From NCBI RefSeq assembly GCF_026427355.1, contig NZ_CP102665.1, positions 742,501 to 806,500 on the forward strand: 64,000 bases of DNA, given 5' to 3'. Under the pieces are notes generated by a model. The model did not search any database, was not told the origin of the DNA, and saw only the letters and a program-made list of their open reading frames with translations. Shown in pieces: positions 54,011 through 62,552 of this stretch. The stretch is from Sphingobium sp. JS3065 (GTDB lineage Bacteria; Pseudomonadota; Alphaproteobacteria; Sphingomonadales; Sphingomonadaceae). The position numbers were made by a program, and so were the translations under genes. The stretch's first letter is position 1; each line of letters begins with the position of its first letter.

Positions 54011-55693
54011 TCAGAATGTCCGCCCCAGCCCGAAGAAAAAGCGCGCCTTGCGGCCATAGGCCGGGCCGGGGCGCTTGACCGGCACGGCGACTTCGGCGCT
54101 GGCCCGCCATTTCGGCCCCAGGCCGATCCGCACCCCTCCCCCCGCCGACGCAAGGCTGTAATCCTGCGCGGCGAGCCTGTAGAAGGGCCGGGCGGTCGTG
54201 TGCGCCCATGCGCCGTCGGCGGCGACGAACAGGGCGGTCCCCTTCGGCAAGGGCGATTTCGCGGCCAGCGACCATGTGAGTTCCGCGCTGGCCGCGACCC
54301 CTTGCTCCGCCGTCAGCGCGCCGGTGCGGAAGGCCATGCCCGCGCCCCGGCCGCCCAGCGGGAAGCGCTCTGTCACCGGCAGCTGGTCCTTCGAATATTG
54401 CCCCTTGATCGAAGTTCTGAGGCTGATTTTGTCGCCGATCCCCTTCACCGCGACGGCCTGAACATTGATCTTGGCGAAGCCGGTTTCGGAAAAGCCGGTA
54501 AAGGGCCTGGCGCCCAGCACATTCAAGCCCCGGCTGACCACCGCCGACAGGGCGTAACCATCCTTTGCGTCGGCGCGCGACCAGGATGCGCCCAGGCGCA
54601 GCGCCCTGGACCGGTAATCGCCGAAGCGGATGTCCAGGAAATAATTGTCGCTGTCGATGCCGTCGACCGCCGCCGTGACCGACATGTTGGTTCTGGCGGA
54701 CCGCAGGACCGGATAGCTGAGCGCAATCCCGGCCAGCGTCGCCTCCCCTTCCGTCCTGCTGTCCCGCGAGCGGCTCTGCACATGGGCGGCCTGCGCGCTC
54801 AGGGTCAGGCCGTCGCTGCCGATGGGCGTGCCGTGGCTGAGCGCATAATATTGATAGCGGTCGGGATAGAAGGGTAGATAGCCGGATATCCGCGTGCTGT
54901 CCCCTTCCCGCGCCAGGCCGTTGACCGTGACCGACATCTGCGCCTGTACGCCGTCCACGACATTGCTGACGCCGCTATTGTCGATGGTAAGGCCGATCTG
55001 CACCTGCTTGCGCTTGACGATCAGGTCGATCCGCAGGTCGCCGGGCGCCCCCGATTGCGCCATCCGGGCGTCCACCGTCTGCCCCGGAATGTCGCGCAGC
55101 AGGGACAGGGTCCGTTCCAGCGTGCTCTTGCGCAGCGGCGCATCGCGCATCAGGCGGCGCATATGCGCGGCGATCAGGCCCGTCGGCATGCTGGGCGACA
55201 TGCCCGCCAGGCGATAATCCCTCACCCGTCCCTCGACCAGCCGCACGGTCAGGACGCCGCCAGACGCCGCCTGCGGAGGGATGGACACGGAATAGTAGGC
55301 GATGTCGCTGCCCGCATAGACAGCGGCGATCGCATTTGCGACGGCTTGCAGCGTCTCGCCGGTCAGGGGGCGGCCGATCTGGGATGCGGTGGCGGCGTCC
55401 AGCCGCGCGGCGGACAGCGTCGTCCCGTCATAATGCAGCCGCGTCAGCAGAAGCCGAGTGGCGGACACCGGCGCGGGCGCGACCTGGACCAAGGGCGCGG
55501 GGCGGGCGGGCGCGGCGGACGGGGCCGAGATCCGCGGCTCCAGCCGGTCGGTGCGGTCGCGGTCGATGATCGGCTGGTTCGACACGCCTTCCTGCGCGCC
55601 CGCCGGAACCGCCAGCATCAGACCAAGGCCGATGAAGACTCCCCATGCGGCGCGTCCGCACCGCGCCGCCCCCGCCTTGCACTTCTTCCACAT
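54011..55693 (-). CDS. TpsB/ShlB/FhaC-family outer-membrane transporter (two-partner secretion)
   Basis: This protein of 560 residues has a signal peptide (GVFIGLGLMLAVPAGAQEG), a Pro/Ala-rich linker, a POTRA-type domain (LTRLHYDGTTLSAARLDAAT, GGVLTVRLVEGRVRDYRLAG), a ShlB domain (LRIDLIVKRKQVQIGLTIDN) and a 16-strand barrel that ends FFFGLGRTF. Such proteins export large TpsA proteins. No TpsA gene is visible in the window, so the nearby collagen-like protein or a distant gene may be the partner. Confidence 0.9.
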   Translation of the reverse strand: MWKKCKAGAARCGRAAWGVFIGLGLMLAVPAGAQEGVSNQPIIDRDRTDRLEPRISAPSAAPARPAPLVQVAPAPVSATRLLLTRLHYDGTTLSAARLDAATASQIGRPLTGETLQAVANAIAAVYAGSDIAYYSVSIPPQAASGGVLTVRLVEGRVRDYRLAGMSPSMPTGLIAAHMRRLMRDAPLRKSTLERTLSLLRDIPGQTVDARMAQSGAPGDLRIDLIVKRKQVQIGLTIDNSGVSNVVDGVQAQMSVTVNGLAREGDSTRISGYLPFYPDRYQYYALSHGTPIGSDGLTLSAQAAHVQSRSRDSRTEGEATLAGIALSYPVLRSARTNMSVTAAVDGIDSDNYFLDIRFGDYRSRALRLGASWSRADAKDGYALSAVVSRGLNVLGARPFTGFSETGFAKINVQAVAVKGIGDKISLRTSIKGQYSKDQLPVTERFPLGGRGAGMAFRTGALTAEQGVAASAELTWSLAAKSPLPKGTALFVAADGAWAHTTARPFYRLAAQDYSLASAGGGVRIGLGPKWRASAEVAVPVKRPGPAYGRKARFFFGLGRTF

Positions 55694-56144
55694 CGTCCCA
55701 CGCCACCCTGAGGCGCCAAAAGGGCCGCCCCGGTGGACAGGATGGGAGAAAATGGCGCGGCCTTCATCCGCAACCGGGACCGGATCGGTTCTATCGGCAA
55801 GCTTTCGTAAAGTTCGGCCCGGACGAAAGCGGGCTGTTACCGGTCGCCGGGCGAGAGAGCTTGCGCAGGCCGTCCCGACAATTGCGACCGTTTTGGCGAG
55901 ACCCGCTCGACGCCCTTCAGCCGCCGTTTCGCAGAGGCCAAAACCCCCTCCTCCTCTTACCGGATCATGGAGTCGCGACAGGGCGGGAAAGCCGCCGGAC
56001 GAAGGGGAAGCAGGCGCGATTTGGCCCCAAAAAGCCGTAATGACGCGATTTTAACGCTGATTTTCGCCGATAACCGGTCGCAAAGGGACTAGTTGAGCGC
56101 GAAGAGACAGGTTAAGACCATCCGTCCACGAAAGGGAGATCATC
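55694..56144. other. Intergenic region before the HU gene, no gene supported
   Basis: The 450 bases between the divergent tpsB-like and HU genes have no credible frame. An AT-richer segment at about 56035-56100 (with GATTTTAACGCTGATTTTCG) is the likely HU promoter area. GAAAGGGAG at 56133-56141 is the HU ribosome site. Confidence 0.5.
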
Positions 56145-56420
56145 ATGAATAATACCGAACTCGCCGAAGCACTGGCAGCCGATCATGGCCTGACCAAGGC
56201 CGATGCGCGCAAATATGTCGACGGCGTCTTCTCCGCGATCGCCGGCGCCGCCGCGAAGGGCGATGAGGTTTCGCTGAACGGATTCGGCAAGTTCAAGGTC
56301 AAGGATCAGCCCGCTCGCGAAGGCCGCAACCCTTCGACCGGCGCCGTGATCCAGATCGCCGCTTCGAAGAAACTGACCTTCACCCCGGCGAAGGCCGTGA
56401 AGGACCAGTTGAACGGTTGA
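56145..56420 (+). CDS. hupB: HU-family nucleoid protein
   Basis: This 91-residue histone-like protein (MNNTELAEALAADHGLTKAD) has the HU core GDEVSLNGFGKFKVKDQPAR, EGRNPSTGAVIQI and the C-terminal AASKKLTFTPAKAVKDQL. It binds and bends DNA. The GRNPxTG tip is present, and length is normal. It is a single gene followed by a strong terminator. Confidence 0.95.
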   Translation: MNNTELAEALAADHGLTKADARKYVDGVFSAIAGAAAKGDEVSLNGFGKFKVKDQPAREGRNPSTGAVIQIAASKKLTFTPAKAVKDQLNG

Positions 56421-56500
56421 ACCGACCTTTAGGAAGATCGCGGCCGAAAGATCGGAACGGTCCATCCGAACGACCGGACGAGATCATATTCCCGAACGAA

Positions 56501-56532
56501 TGGCGCGCTCCTGTTTCATCAGGGGCGCGCCA
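56501..56532 (+). terminator. Intrinsic-type terminator downstream of HU
   Basis: TGGCGCGCTCCTG (56501-56513) pairs with CAGGGGCGCGCCA (56520-56532) over 13 bases with one mismatch and a six-base loop, followed by TCGTCTTT. It is about 80 bases after the HU stop. Confidence 0.7.
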
Positions 56533-56898
56533 TCGTCTTTGCGGCGGGACGGAGGCCTGCCTCCTTTCCGCCCGGCAGGAATAGATTTCACGCCATCGGA
56601 ATATTGGCGAGGTGCGCGCAAACACTGTCCCGCGACGGACGAATATAGATTGGCAAGGCAATTTCCTTCCACGCAAGCTGTCATGCGCTCGGCCCGAAAC
56701 TGTCCGCTGCCGGCGCAAAGCCGGACGCCGGCCGGGAGCGGAATTGGCGCGCATCATCTGTACCATCCCGGAACATTGTGATGGTTTATTCCGTGCAAAA
56801 GCAGTCGGTCGACGCAGTTCAATTGTTTCGGATTTACATTTCACGCAAAACCGCGCAAAAGACTGTCTCTATTGATCAGAAAATGGGAAGCGGGGCCA
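56533..56898. other. Leader of the mucR-like gene with tandem GCAAAA elements
   Basis: GTGCAAAA near 56793, ACGCAAAA at 56843-56850 and GCGCAAAA at 56853-56860 are direct repeats related to the half-site ACGCAAAA seen around the parB-like gene. They lie 39-106 bases before the mucR-like start. No gene is supported in the rest of the region. Confidence 0.45.
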
Positions 56899-57669
56899 AT
56901 GTCTGAAAACAACCAGCCTGATATCACGACGCTCACTGTTCAACTGGTGAGCGCCTTCGTATCCAACAATAATGTTGCAAGCGAAAGTCTTGCCGATCTC
57001 ATTCGTACCACGCGCCTGGCCTTGACTGATGATCTGGCGGCTAAGCCCGCCGAGGCGGCGGCGCCGACTTACACGCCCGCCGTGTCCGTCCGCAAAAGCC
57101 TGTCTTCCCCCGAACATATATTGAGCATGATCGACGGCAAGCCGTACAAGACATTGAAGCGCCATCTCGCCAGCCATGGCCTGACGCCCAATGATTATCG
57201 CGAACGTTATGGCCTGCCGAAATCCTATCCGCTGGTCGCGCCCAACTATTCGGAAGCGCGGCGCGCAGTCGCCACGAAACTGGGTCTGGGCCGCAAGCCG
57301 GTGGTGAGCGCCAAGAAGGCGCCCGAAACGGCCGCAACTCCAGCCGCGCCAAAGCCCGCCGTCGCGAAGACTGCTCCTGCCAAGCCCGCCGCGGCGAAGG
57401 CACCCGTCGTCAAGGCGCCGGCAGCCAAGCCGGCCGAGGGGAAGGCCCCCGCACCGAAAGCCGCAGAGGGCAAGAAGCCCGTCGAGGCCAAGGCGCCCGC
57501 TCCCAAAGCTCCGCCGACAAAAGCGGCGGCTTCGCGCAAGCGGCTGTCCATCGCCACGCCGGCAGCACCGAAGAAAGACGCGGCTGGCGCCAAGCCTACC
57601 GACAAGGCAACCGCCAAGCCCGCCAAGAAAAAGCAGGCCGCCAAGGCGCCCGCGCCCGAAACAGCCTGA
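56899..57669 (+). CDS. MucR/Ros-family regulator with a long histone H1-like tail
   Basis: This protein of 256 residues has a MucR domain (about 10-130): the core ILSMIDGKPYKTLKRHLASH followed by LTPNDYRERYGLPKSYPLVA. The two Cys that usually bind zinc (CxxC) are Ser76 and Asp79 here, so no structural zinc is expected, although His89 and His93 are kept. Residues about 135-256 are a disordered tail of Ala, Pro and Lys repeats (AKAPVVKAPAAKPAEGKAPA and similar), like histone H1. It should bind AT-rich DNA and may act as a nucleoid protein. A terminator follows. Confidence 0.88.
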   Translation: MSENNQPDITTLTVQLVSAFVSNNNVASESLADLIRTTRLALTDDLAAKPAEAAAPTYTPAVSVRKSLSSPEHILSMIDGKPYKTLKRHLASHGLTPNDYRERYGLPKSYPLVAPNYSEARRAVATKLGLGRKPVVSAKKAPETAATPAAPKPAVAKTAPAKPAAAKAPVVKAPAAKPAEGKAPAPKAAEGKKPVEAKAPAPKAPPTKAAASRKRLSIATPAAPKKDAAGAKPTDKATAKPAKKKQAAKAPAPETA

Positions 57670-57705
57670 TCGTCCGGCTTATCCGCGCCACCTGATCGAG
57701 ATCGT

Positions 57706-57733
57706 CCCGACCGTATAGCCGGTCGGGGCTTTT
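57706..57733 (+). terminator. Rho-independent terminator after the mucR-like gene
   Basis: CCCGACCG (57706-57713) pairs with CGGTCGGG (57720-57727) around a six-base loop, followed by GCTTTT. It starts 36 bases after the stop codon. Confidence 0.8.
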
Positions 57734-57963
57734 CCCTGTTTTGGGATAAAGGCGGCGCAATATTGGGTTCAGCGCATCCGGCTTTCATTTTTCATCTCGG
57801 ATCGGCATTTTGTCGAAACGGGTTGTTGTCGGCTAGGGGTTGTGGGGATTTAGGATTGAACGAACTCGCTGACGCTCGACTGGTGCCTGGGGGCTGGCGA
57901 GAATGACCCCCTGGTGGGAGGATTTGGTTGCTGAAGACCAACCCCTCACCAGGAGTTCATCCC

Positions 57964-58836
57964 ATGACAGACGTCACAGTAACGGTCAGCCCGCTGCGCC
58001 GTCGTATGATCGACGACATGAGCTTGCGCAACCTGTCCCCCGCCACGCAACGCTCCTATCTGCACGCGGTGACGAAGTTCAGTCGCTATTTCGGGCGATC
58101 ACCGGATCGGCTGGGGCCTGAAGATGTCCGCGCATTTCAGGTCTATCTGGTGTCGCAGGGCATTTCCTGGGGCTCTTTGAACCAGATCGTATGCGCGCTT
58201 CGCTTTTTCTACGGCGTCACGCTGGATCGGGCGGAGATCCCGGAGCGGATCGTCTATGCGCGCATGCCGCGCAAGCTGCCAACGATCCTGAGCGCCGACG
58301 AGGTCGTGCGCTTCCTGGAGGCGGTGCCATCATTGAAGGCGCGCGCCGCACTGACCACCGCCTATGCCGCAGGATTGCGCGCCTCTGAAGCTGCAAGTCT
58401 GAAGGTTACGGACATCGACAGCGACCGGATGGTGATCCAGGTTCGCCACGGCAAGGGCGCCAAGGATCGTACGGTCATGCTCTCGGCGCAGTTGCTTGGG
58501 ATCCTGCGGACTTATTGGCGGCTCGCCCACCCGCAGGATTTTCTGTTCCCCGGACGCAGCGCCGATACGCCGATCACCACGACCTGTCTTCACGCCGCCT
58601 GCCGGTCAGCCACCAAGGCGGCAGGATTGACCAAGCGGGTCAGCGTTCACACGCTGCGGCATAGTTTCGCGACGCACCTGCTCGAGAACGGGGTCGATAT
58701 CCGGATCATCCAGGTTTTGCTCGGGCACAGCCAGCTATCGACGACGGCGCGCTACACCCATGTCGCGACGACCACGATCGCCACGACTCAAAGCCCGCTC
58801 GACCGTCTCAGCCTGGACGTGGTGCCGCCCAGCTGA
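57964..58836 (+). CDS. Tyrosine recombinase/integrase of an IS91-type unit
   Basis: This 290-residue site-specific recombinase has a SAM-like core-binding N-domain (LSPATQRSYLHAVTKFSRYF) and a catalytic domain with Arg in AAGLRASEAASL, HxxR in HTLRHSFATHLLENG, His in LLGHSQLSTTARYTHV and the nucleophile Tyr in the same stretch. The start at 57964 (MTDVTVTVSPLRRRMIDDMS) follows the ribosome site CAGGAG. It is followed within ten bases by an IS91-type transposase. Such integrase-transposase pairs are typical of a subset of IS91-family elements. Confidence 0.92.
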   Translation: MTDVTVTVSPLRRRMIDDMSLRNLSPATQRSYLHAVTKFSRYFGRSPDRLGPEDVRAFQVYLVSQGISWGSLNQIVCALRFFYGVTLDRAEIPERIVYARMPRKLPTILSADEVVRFLEAVPSLKARAALTTAYAAGLRASEAASLKVTDIDSDRMVIQVRHGKGAKDRTVMLSAQLLGILRTYWRLAHPQDFLFPGRSADTPITTTCLHAACRSATKAAGLTKRVSVHTLRHSFATHLLENGVDIRIIQVLLGHSQLSTTARYTHVATTTIATTQSPLDRLSLDVVPPS

Positions 58837-58846
58837 GGCCGCCGCT

Positions 58847-60034
58847 GTGCGTCCGGAGCTGGAGGTGGCGGATATATTCCGCCGCCATGGCCCTCCTTAC
58901 CGCATTGCCCATGACGGCCACCTTGGCCGCGTTGAACGGCGCGTCATGGCGGCGATCGAGCTGTGCCGGACCCCAGCGCTCGGCGGCCATGTCGAGGCCT
59001 GCGACAACTGCGGCCATAGCCGGGTCTCGTACAATAGTTGCCGCAATCGGCACTGCCCAAAGTGTCAGGGGATCGCGCGCGAACGATGGCTGGCCGCGCG
59101 CGAAGCCGACCTTCTGCCGGTGCCCTATTTCCACGTCGTATTCACCGTGCCCGCCGAGGTTGCGGCGATCGCCTATCAAAACAAAGTTCTGGTCTACGCC
59201 ATCTTGTTCGACGCGGTGGCCGAGACGCTCAAGACGCTCGGCGCTGATCCCAAGCATCTCGGCGGCGAGCTCGGCTTTATCGCCATTCTTCATACCTGGG
59301 GGCAGACGCTCACGCACCATCCGCATATCCACTGCCTCGTTCCGGGCGGCGCACTGTCGGCCGACGGCTCCCGTTGGATCACCTGTAAACCGCGCTTCTT
59401 TCTACCGATCCCCGTGCTCTCGCGCCTTTTCCGCCGACTGTTCCTGGCGCGGCTACAGGCAGCGGATGAGGCCGGACGCCTGCAGTTCTTCGGGGCACTT
59501 GGCGGTCTCAGCGACAGCCGCGCCTTTGTCGCCACGCTCAGGTCGCTGCGCAAGATGTCCTGGGTGGTCTACGCCAAGCCGCCCTTTGGCTCACCGGCGC
59601 ATGTTCTCGCCTATCTGGGCCGCTACACCCACCGCGTCGCTATCTCCAACAGTCGTCTCGTCAGCATGGCCGATGCAACCGTCACCTTCCGTTGGCGCGA
59701 CTATCGGCATGGCAATGCCCAAAAGCATATGGCTTTGGCTGCCGACGAGTTTATTCGCCGGTTCCTGCTCCATACTCTGCCCGACCGCTTCCATCGCATC
59801 CGCCACTACGGTTTTCTCGCCAACGGGTGCCGTCGTGCCCGGCTTGCGACGATCCGCTCCCTGCTGGTGATTACGCGGCCGGTGACGTCCGACCACGACA
59901 TCGCCTTGCCACATCCCAAGTGCGCCGATTTCGATCCCACCGTCTGCCCATGTTGCGGCGGGACGTTACGGATCGTTGCGACAATGCCGCGCGATACGGC
60001 GTGGCGAGCGCGCGGACCGCCGGCAAAGCCATGA
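58847..60034 (+). CDS. IS91-family (HUH) transposase
   Basis: This protein of 395 residues starts with GTG at 58847, ten bases after the integrase stop. It has a zinc-finger N-terminus (CDNCGHSRVSYNSCRNRHCP then KCQ), the HUH motif HPHIHCLVPGG, and the catalytic Tyr region YLGRYTHRVAISN. It nicks DNA and transposes by rolling-circle replication. It appears intact. Confidence 0.92.
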   Translation: MRPELEVADIFRRHGPPYRIAHDGHLGRVERRVMAAIELCRTPALGGHVEACDNCGHSRVSYNSCRNRHCPKCQGIARERWLAAREADLLPVPYFHVVFTVPAEVAAIAYQNKVLVYAILFDAVAETLKTLGADPKHLGGELGFIAILHTWGQTLTHHPHIHCLVPGGALSADGSRWITCKPRFFLPIPVLSRLFRRLFLARLQAADEAGRLQFFGALGGLSDSRAFVATLRSLRKMSWVVYAKPPFGSPAHVLAYLGRYTHRVAISNSRLVSMADATVTFRWRDYRHGNAQKHMALAADEFIRRFLLHTLPDRFHRIRHYGFLANGCRRARLATIRSLLVITRPVTSDHDIALPHPKCADFDPTVCPCCGGTLRIVATMPRDTAWRARGPPAKP

Positions 60035-60387
60035 ACCAGCGTTATTTCCTCCCTGATCATGACGGCACCACGGCGACGCAGCCAACTGGCGCACGGAGGG
60101 CCGCAGTCATCCTCCGCCTAGACCGACATTACGGTACTTGCCGCTCACCCTTGCCCTCGCGCAACCATTGCCCACTTCGGCCTTCATACCGTCCCGGACG
60201 CCTCCGTCTCCGGTCAGCCCCCTCTCACGACCGCCTGTTCCTCGACAAGGACCGGGACAGAAGCCACTAACCCCATAGCGTCTGCCCAGCCAGCGAGTGC
60301 GCTCAATCCGGCTTCAATGAGGTCGCGCACCGCGCCATGACGCACAACCAACCCCGCGCGACCTCACAGAACCCTCTGGATTCATGT
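60035..60387. other. 3' end of the IS91-type unit, no gene supported
   Basis: The stretch between the IS91 transposase and the IS110-type element holds the expected right end of the IS91-type unit. I could not locate its terminal oriIS/terIS sequences with certainty. Small frames here are not convincing. Confidence 0.45.
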
Positions 60388-60400
60388 GTGGACGACCCCC

Positions 60401-60638
60401 GGTGGGCAAGGGCGATTTTCGGCAGATGATGCTTTTCCTGGTCAGGTTCATTCATGTGTCCGGCCTATTCGCGCGGCGCGAGAGGCCGCTGGCCATGATG
60501 GTGTCAGTGGATCGGATCCTCATCACTGTGTCGCGCTCGCGGCGCGGTGGATCACGCAGGTTGTTCCGATCCCCGGCTTGACCGAGTTGGCATCATTCGT
60601 TTCGTTCTCTCCTGCCCAGACTTTGTTCCGTGCGTGCT
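60401..60638 (-). ncRNA. Candidate bridge-RNA-encoding non-coding end of the IS1111-like element
   Basis: This is the long non-coding segment between the transposase stop and the subterminal repeat. In IS1111-group elements the bridge RNA that selects target and donor DNA is encoded downstream of the transposase. Here only its position and length support the call. I did not derive the loops. Confidence 0.4.
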
Positions 60639-61661
60639 TCAGGCGATGGCCGGAGCCGCGCGGTAATCCTCCTCTCGCGTCATGACCGCCCAGGCGATCC
60701 TCGCCGTCTTGTTAGCGACAGCGACGCTCACCAGTCTCGCCGGCTTGCGCTCCAGCAGCCGGTCCGCCCAGATGCTGACGGCCGTCGTCTTGCGGCGGGT
60801 GTAGCGTAGGACAGCAGTGGCGCCGACAACGAGGAGATGGCGCAGATAGCGATCGCCCATCTTCGATATCCCACCCATGCGCTCCTTGCCGCCCGAGGAG
60901 TGTTGTTTGGGTACGAGCCCGAGCCATGCGGCGAACTGGCGACCCGAGCGGAAGACGCGGGCGTCGCCGACGGTTGCCGCGAGCGCGGTGGCGGTGATGA
61001 ACCCGATCCCGGGGATCGTCTCCAGCCTACGGGAAGCAATGGTGGCGCGATGCCATCTCATCAGCTCGATCTCAATCGCGCGGATCTGCCCGCTCAGCCC
61101 CTCGATCATGTCAGCGATCAGCAGCAGGGTCTGGCGTGCGAGCTCCGGTACCAGCGCCGTGCCACTGGCAAGCGCTTCGACCAGCTCGCGAACATGCGCG
61201 CGACCCTTGGGCGCGATGACCCCAGACTCCGCCAGGTGCGCCCGCATCGCGCTGACTTGTGCGGTCCGCTGCCGGACCAGCAGATGGCGGGCACGATGCA
61301 ATATCAACACGCTCTGAGCGTCGGCGGATTTGATCGGTACGAACCGCATCGTCGGCCGCCGCACCGCCTCGCAGATCGCCTCGGCGTCGGCTGCGTCATT
61401 CTTGTTCCGCTTCACATACGCCTTCACATAGGCTGGCGGCATCAGCCTTACCTCGTGACCAAGTGCCTGGAGCTGACGCGCCCAATGATGCGCCGTCGCG
61501 CACGCCTCGATGCCGATCAGGCATGGCTGCAGCTCGCCGAGCAGCGTGAGCAGCTGGTTCCGCTTGACCTTGCGCCGTAGCACCACCTTACCTTCGCAAT
61601 CTACGCCATGGACCTGGAAAACGTTTTTCGCGATATCCAGTCCGATCGTGGTAATCTCCAT
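60639..61661 (-). CDS. IS110-family transposase (IS1111-like)
   Basis: This 340-residue DEDD recombinase starts with MEITTIGLDIAKNVFQVHGV (first Asp), then IGIEACATAHHWARQL (Glu), KRNKNDAADAEAICEA (Asp pair), and has the C-terminal Tnp region with catalytic Ser in PKQHSSGGKERMGGISKMGD. It is full length. The subterminal repeats place it in the IS1111 subgroup. Confidence 0.93.
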   Translation of the reverse strand: MEITTIGLDIAKNVFQVHGVDCEGKVVLRRKVKRNQLLTLLGELQPCLIGIEACATAHHWARQLQALGHEVRLMPPAYVKAYVKRNKNDAADAEAICEAVRRPTMRFVPIKSADAQSVLILHRARHLLVRQRTAQVSAMRAHLAESGVIAPKGRAHVRELVEALASGTALVPELARQTLLLIADMIEGLSGQIRAIEIELMRWHRATIASRRLETIPGIGFITATALAATVGDARVFRSGRQFAAWLGLVPKQHSSGGKERMGGISKMGDRYLRHLLVVGATAVLRYTRRKTTAVSIWADRLLERKPARLVSVAVANKTARIAWAVMTREEDYRAAPAIA

Positions 61662-61753
61662 GTGGGCGGCTCCTTCCTACTGATGGTCGATGACAGCACC
61701 ATCATGGCGACTCGATGCCGTTTGGGTGGGGGCCGTCCACCTCATCACTTCAG

Positions 61754-62504
61754 ATGGAACGCTTCGTACTGACCGATGCCCAATGGGCAAAGATGGAACC
61801 GCACTGTCCGGGTAAGCCGACTGACCCGGGGCGCAGCGGCAGGAACAACCGGCTGTTTGTGGAGGCGGTGCTTTGGATTGTGCGGACGGGCAGTCCGTGG
61901 CGCGATCTTCCTGCGATGTTCGGCAACTGGAGCACGGCGTTCAGAAGGTTTCGCGACTGGCGCGAAGCCGATGTTTTCAAGCGGATTTTCGATGCCCTGT
62001 CGGACGAGCCCGACATGGAATACGCATGGTTGATGCCACCATCGTCAAGGTTCACCGGCACGGCCAGGGCGCAAAAGGGGGACTCAGAGCCAGGCCATTG
62101 GTCGTTCCAAAGGCGGCATGACGACCAAGATTCTGGTGCTGACCGATGCCTTGGGCAATCTTGTGCGCTTCGAACTCCTGCCAGGACATCGCTACAATAC
62201 GATCGGCGTTGCACCACTGATCGACGGCATCGACTTCGACGCACTGCTCGGCGACAAGGCCTTTGACTCCAACTGGATCATCGAGGAACTCGATCAGCGC
62301 GGAGCAAAGGTCGTCATCTCGCAGCATCCCGGCCGCGCCCAGAAGCTCAGGATCGACGCCGAAATGTACAAATGGCGCCACCTGATCGAGAACTTCTTCT
62401 GCAACCTCAAGGAGTTCAAGCGCATCGCCATGCGCGCCTGCAAAACCGACCAGAGCTTCTCTGCCATGATCTATCTTGCCGCAGCCGTCATCAACTCAAG
62501 ATGA
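61754..62504 (+). pseudogene. IS5-family (IS427-type) transposase with two frame changes
   Basis: The N-terminal part reads MERFVLTDAQWAKMEPHCPG and LWIVRTGSPWRDLPAMFGNW. At about 62025 the family sequence MEYAMVDATIVKVHRHGQGA needs one extra base (GC-ATGG). It then continues in the next frame to AAAAGGGGG (62073-62081), where a -1 slip is needed to enter TQSQAIGRSKGGMTTKILVL and the C-terminal LGDKAFDSNWIIEELDQRGA, YKWRHLIENFFCNLKEFKRI. The second shift is likely programmed slippage as in IS427 relatives. The first looks like a disabling deletion. Confidence 0.82.
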
Positions 62505-62552
62505 ATCCCCACAACCCCTAGTTGTGTCAGTGTAAGCTGACAGATCATGTGC

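Larger units (their letters stand above)
60388..61740 (-). mobile_element. IS110-family (IS1111-like) insertion sequence with subterminal inverted repeats
   Basis: GTGGACGACCCCC (60388-60400) and its inverted partner GGGGGCCGTCCAC (61728-61740) match with one difference and enclose the transposase. The true ends should lie a few bases outside. Subterminal, not terminal, repeats are characteristic of the IS1111 subgroup. The transposase is on the minus strand, leaving about 240 non-coding bases downstream and about 70 upstream. Confidence 0.75.
57836..62519. mobile_element. IS5/IS427-type element interrupted by two other insertion sequences
   Basis: The terminal inverted repeats are GGGTTGTGGGGATT at the left (57836-57849) and AATCCCCACAACCC at the right (62506-62519), both flanked by CTA/TAG bases that look like the target duplication. 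The IS5-type transposase begins at 61754, so the interior from about 57850 to about 61745 is foreign: an integrase plus IS91-type unit and an IS110/IS1111 element. The whole is a nested insertion. Confidence 0.75.
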
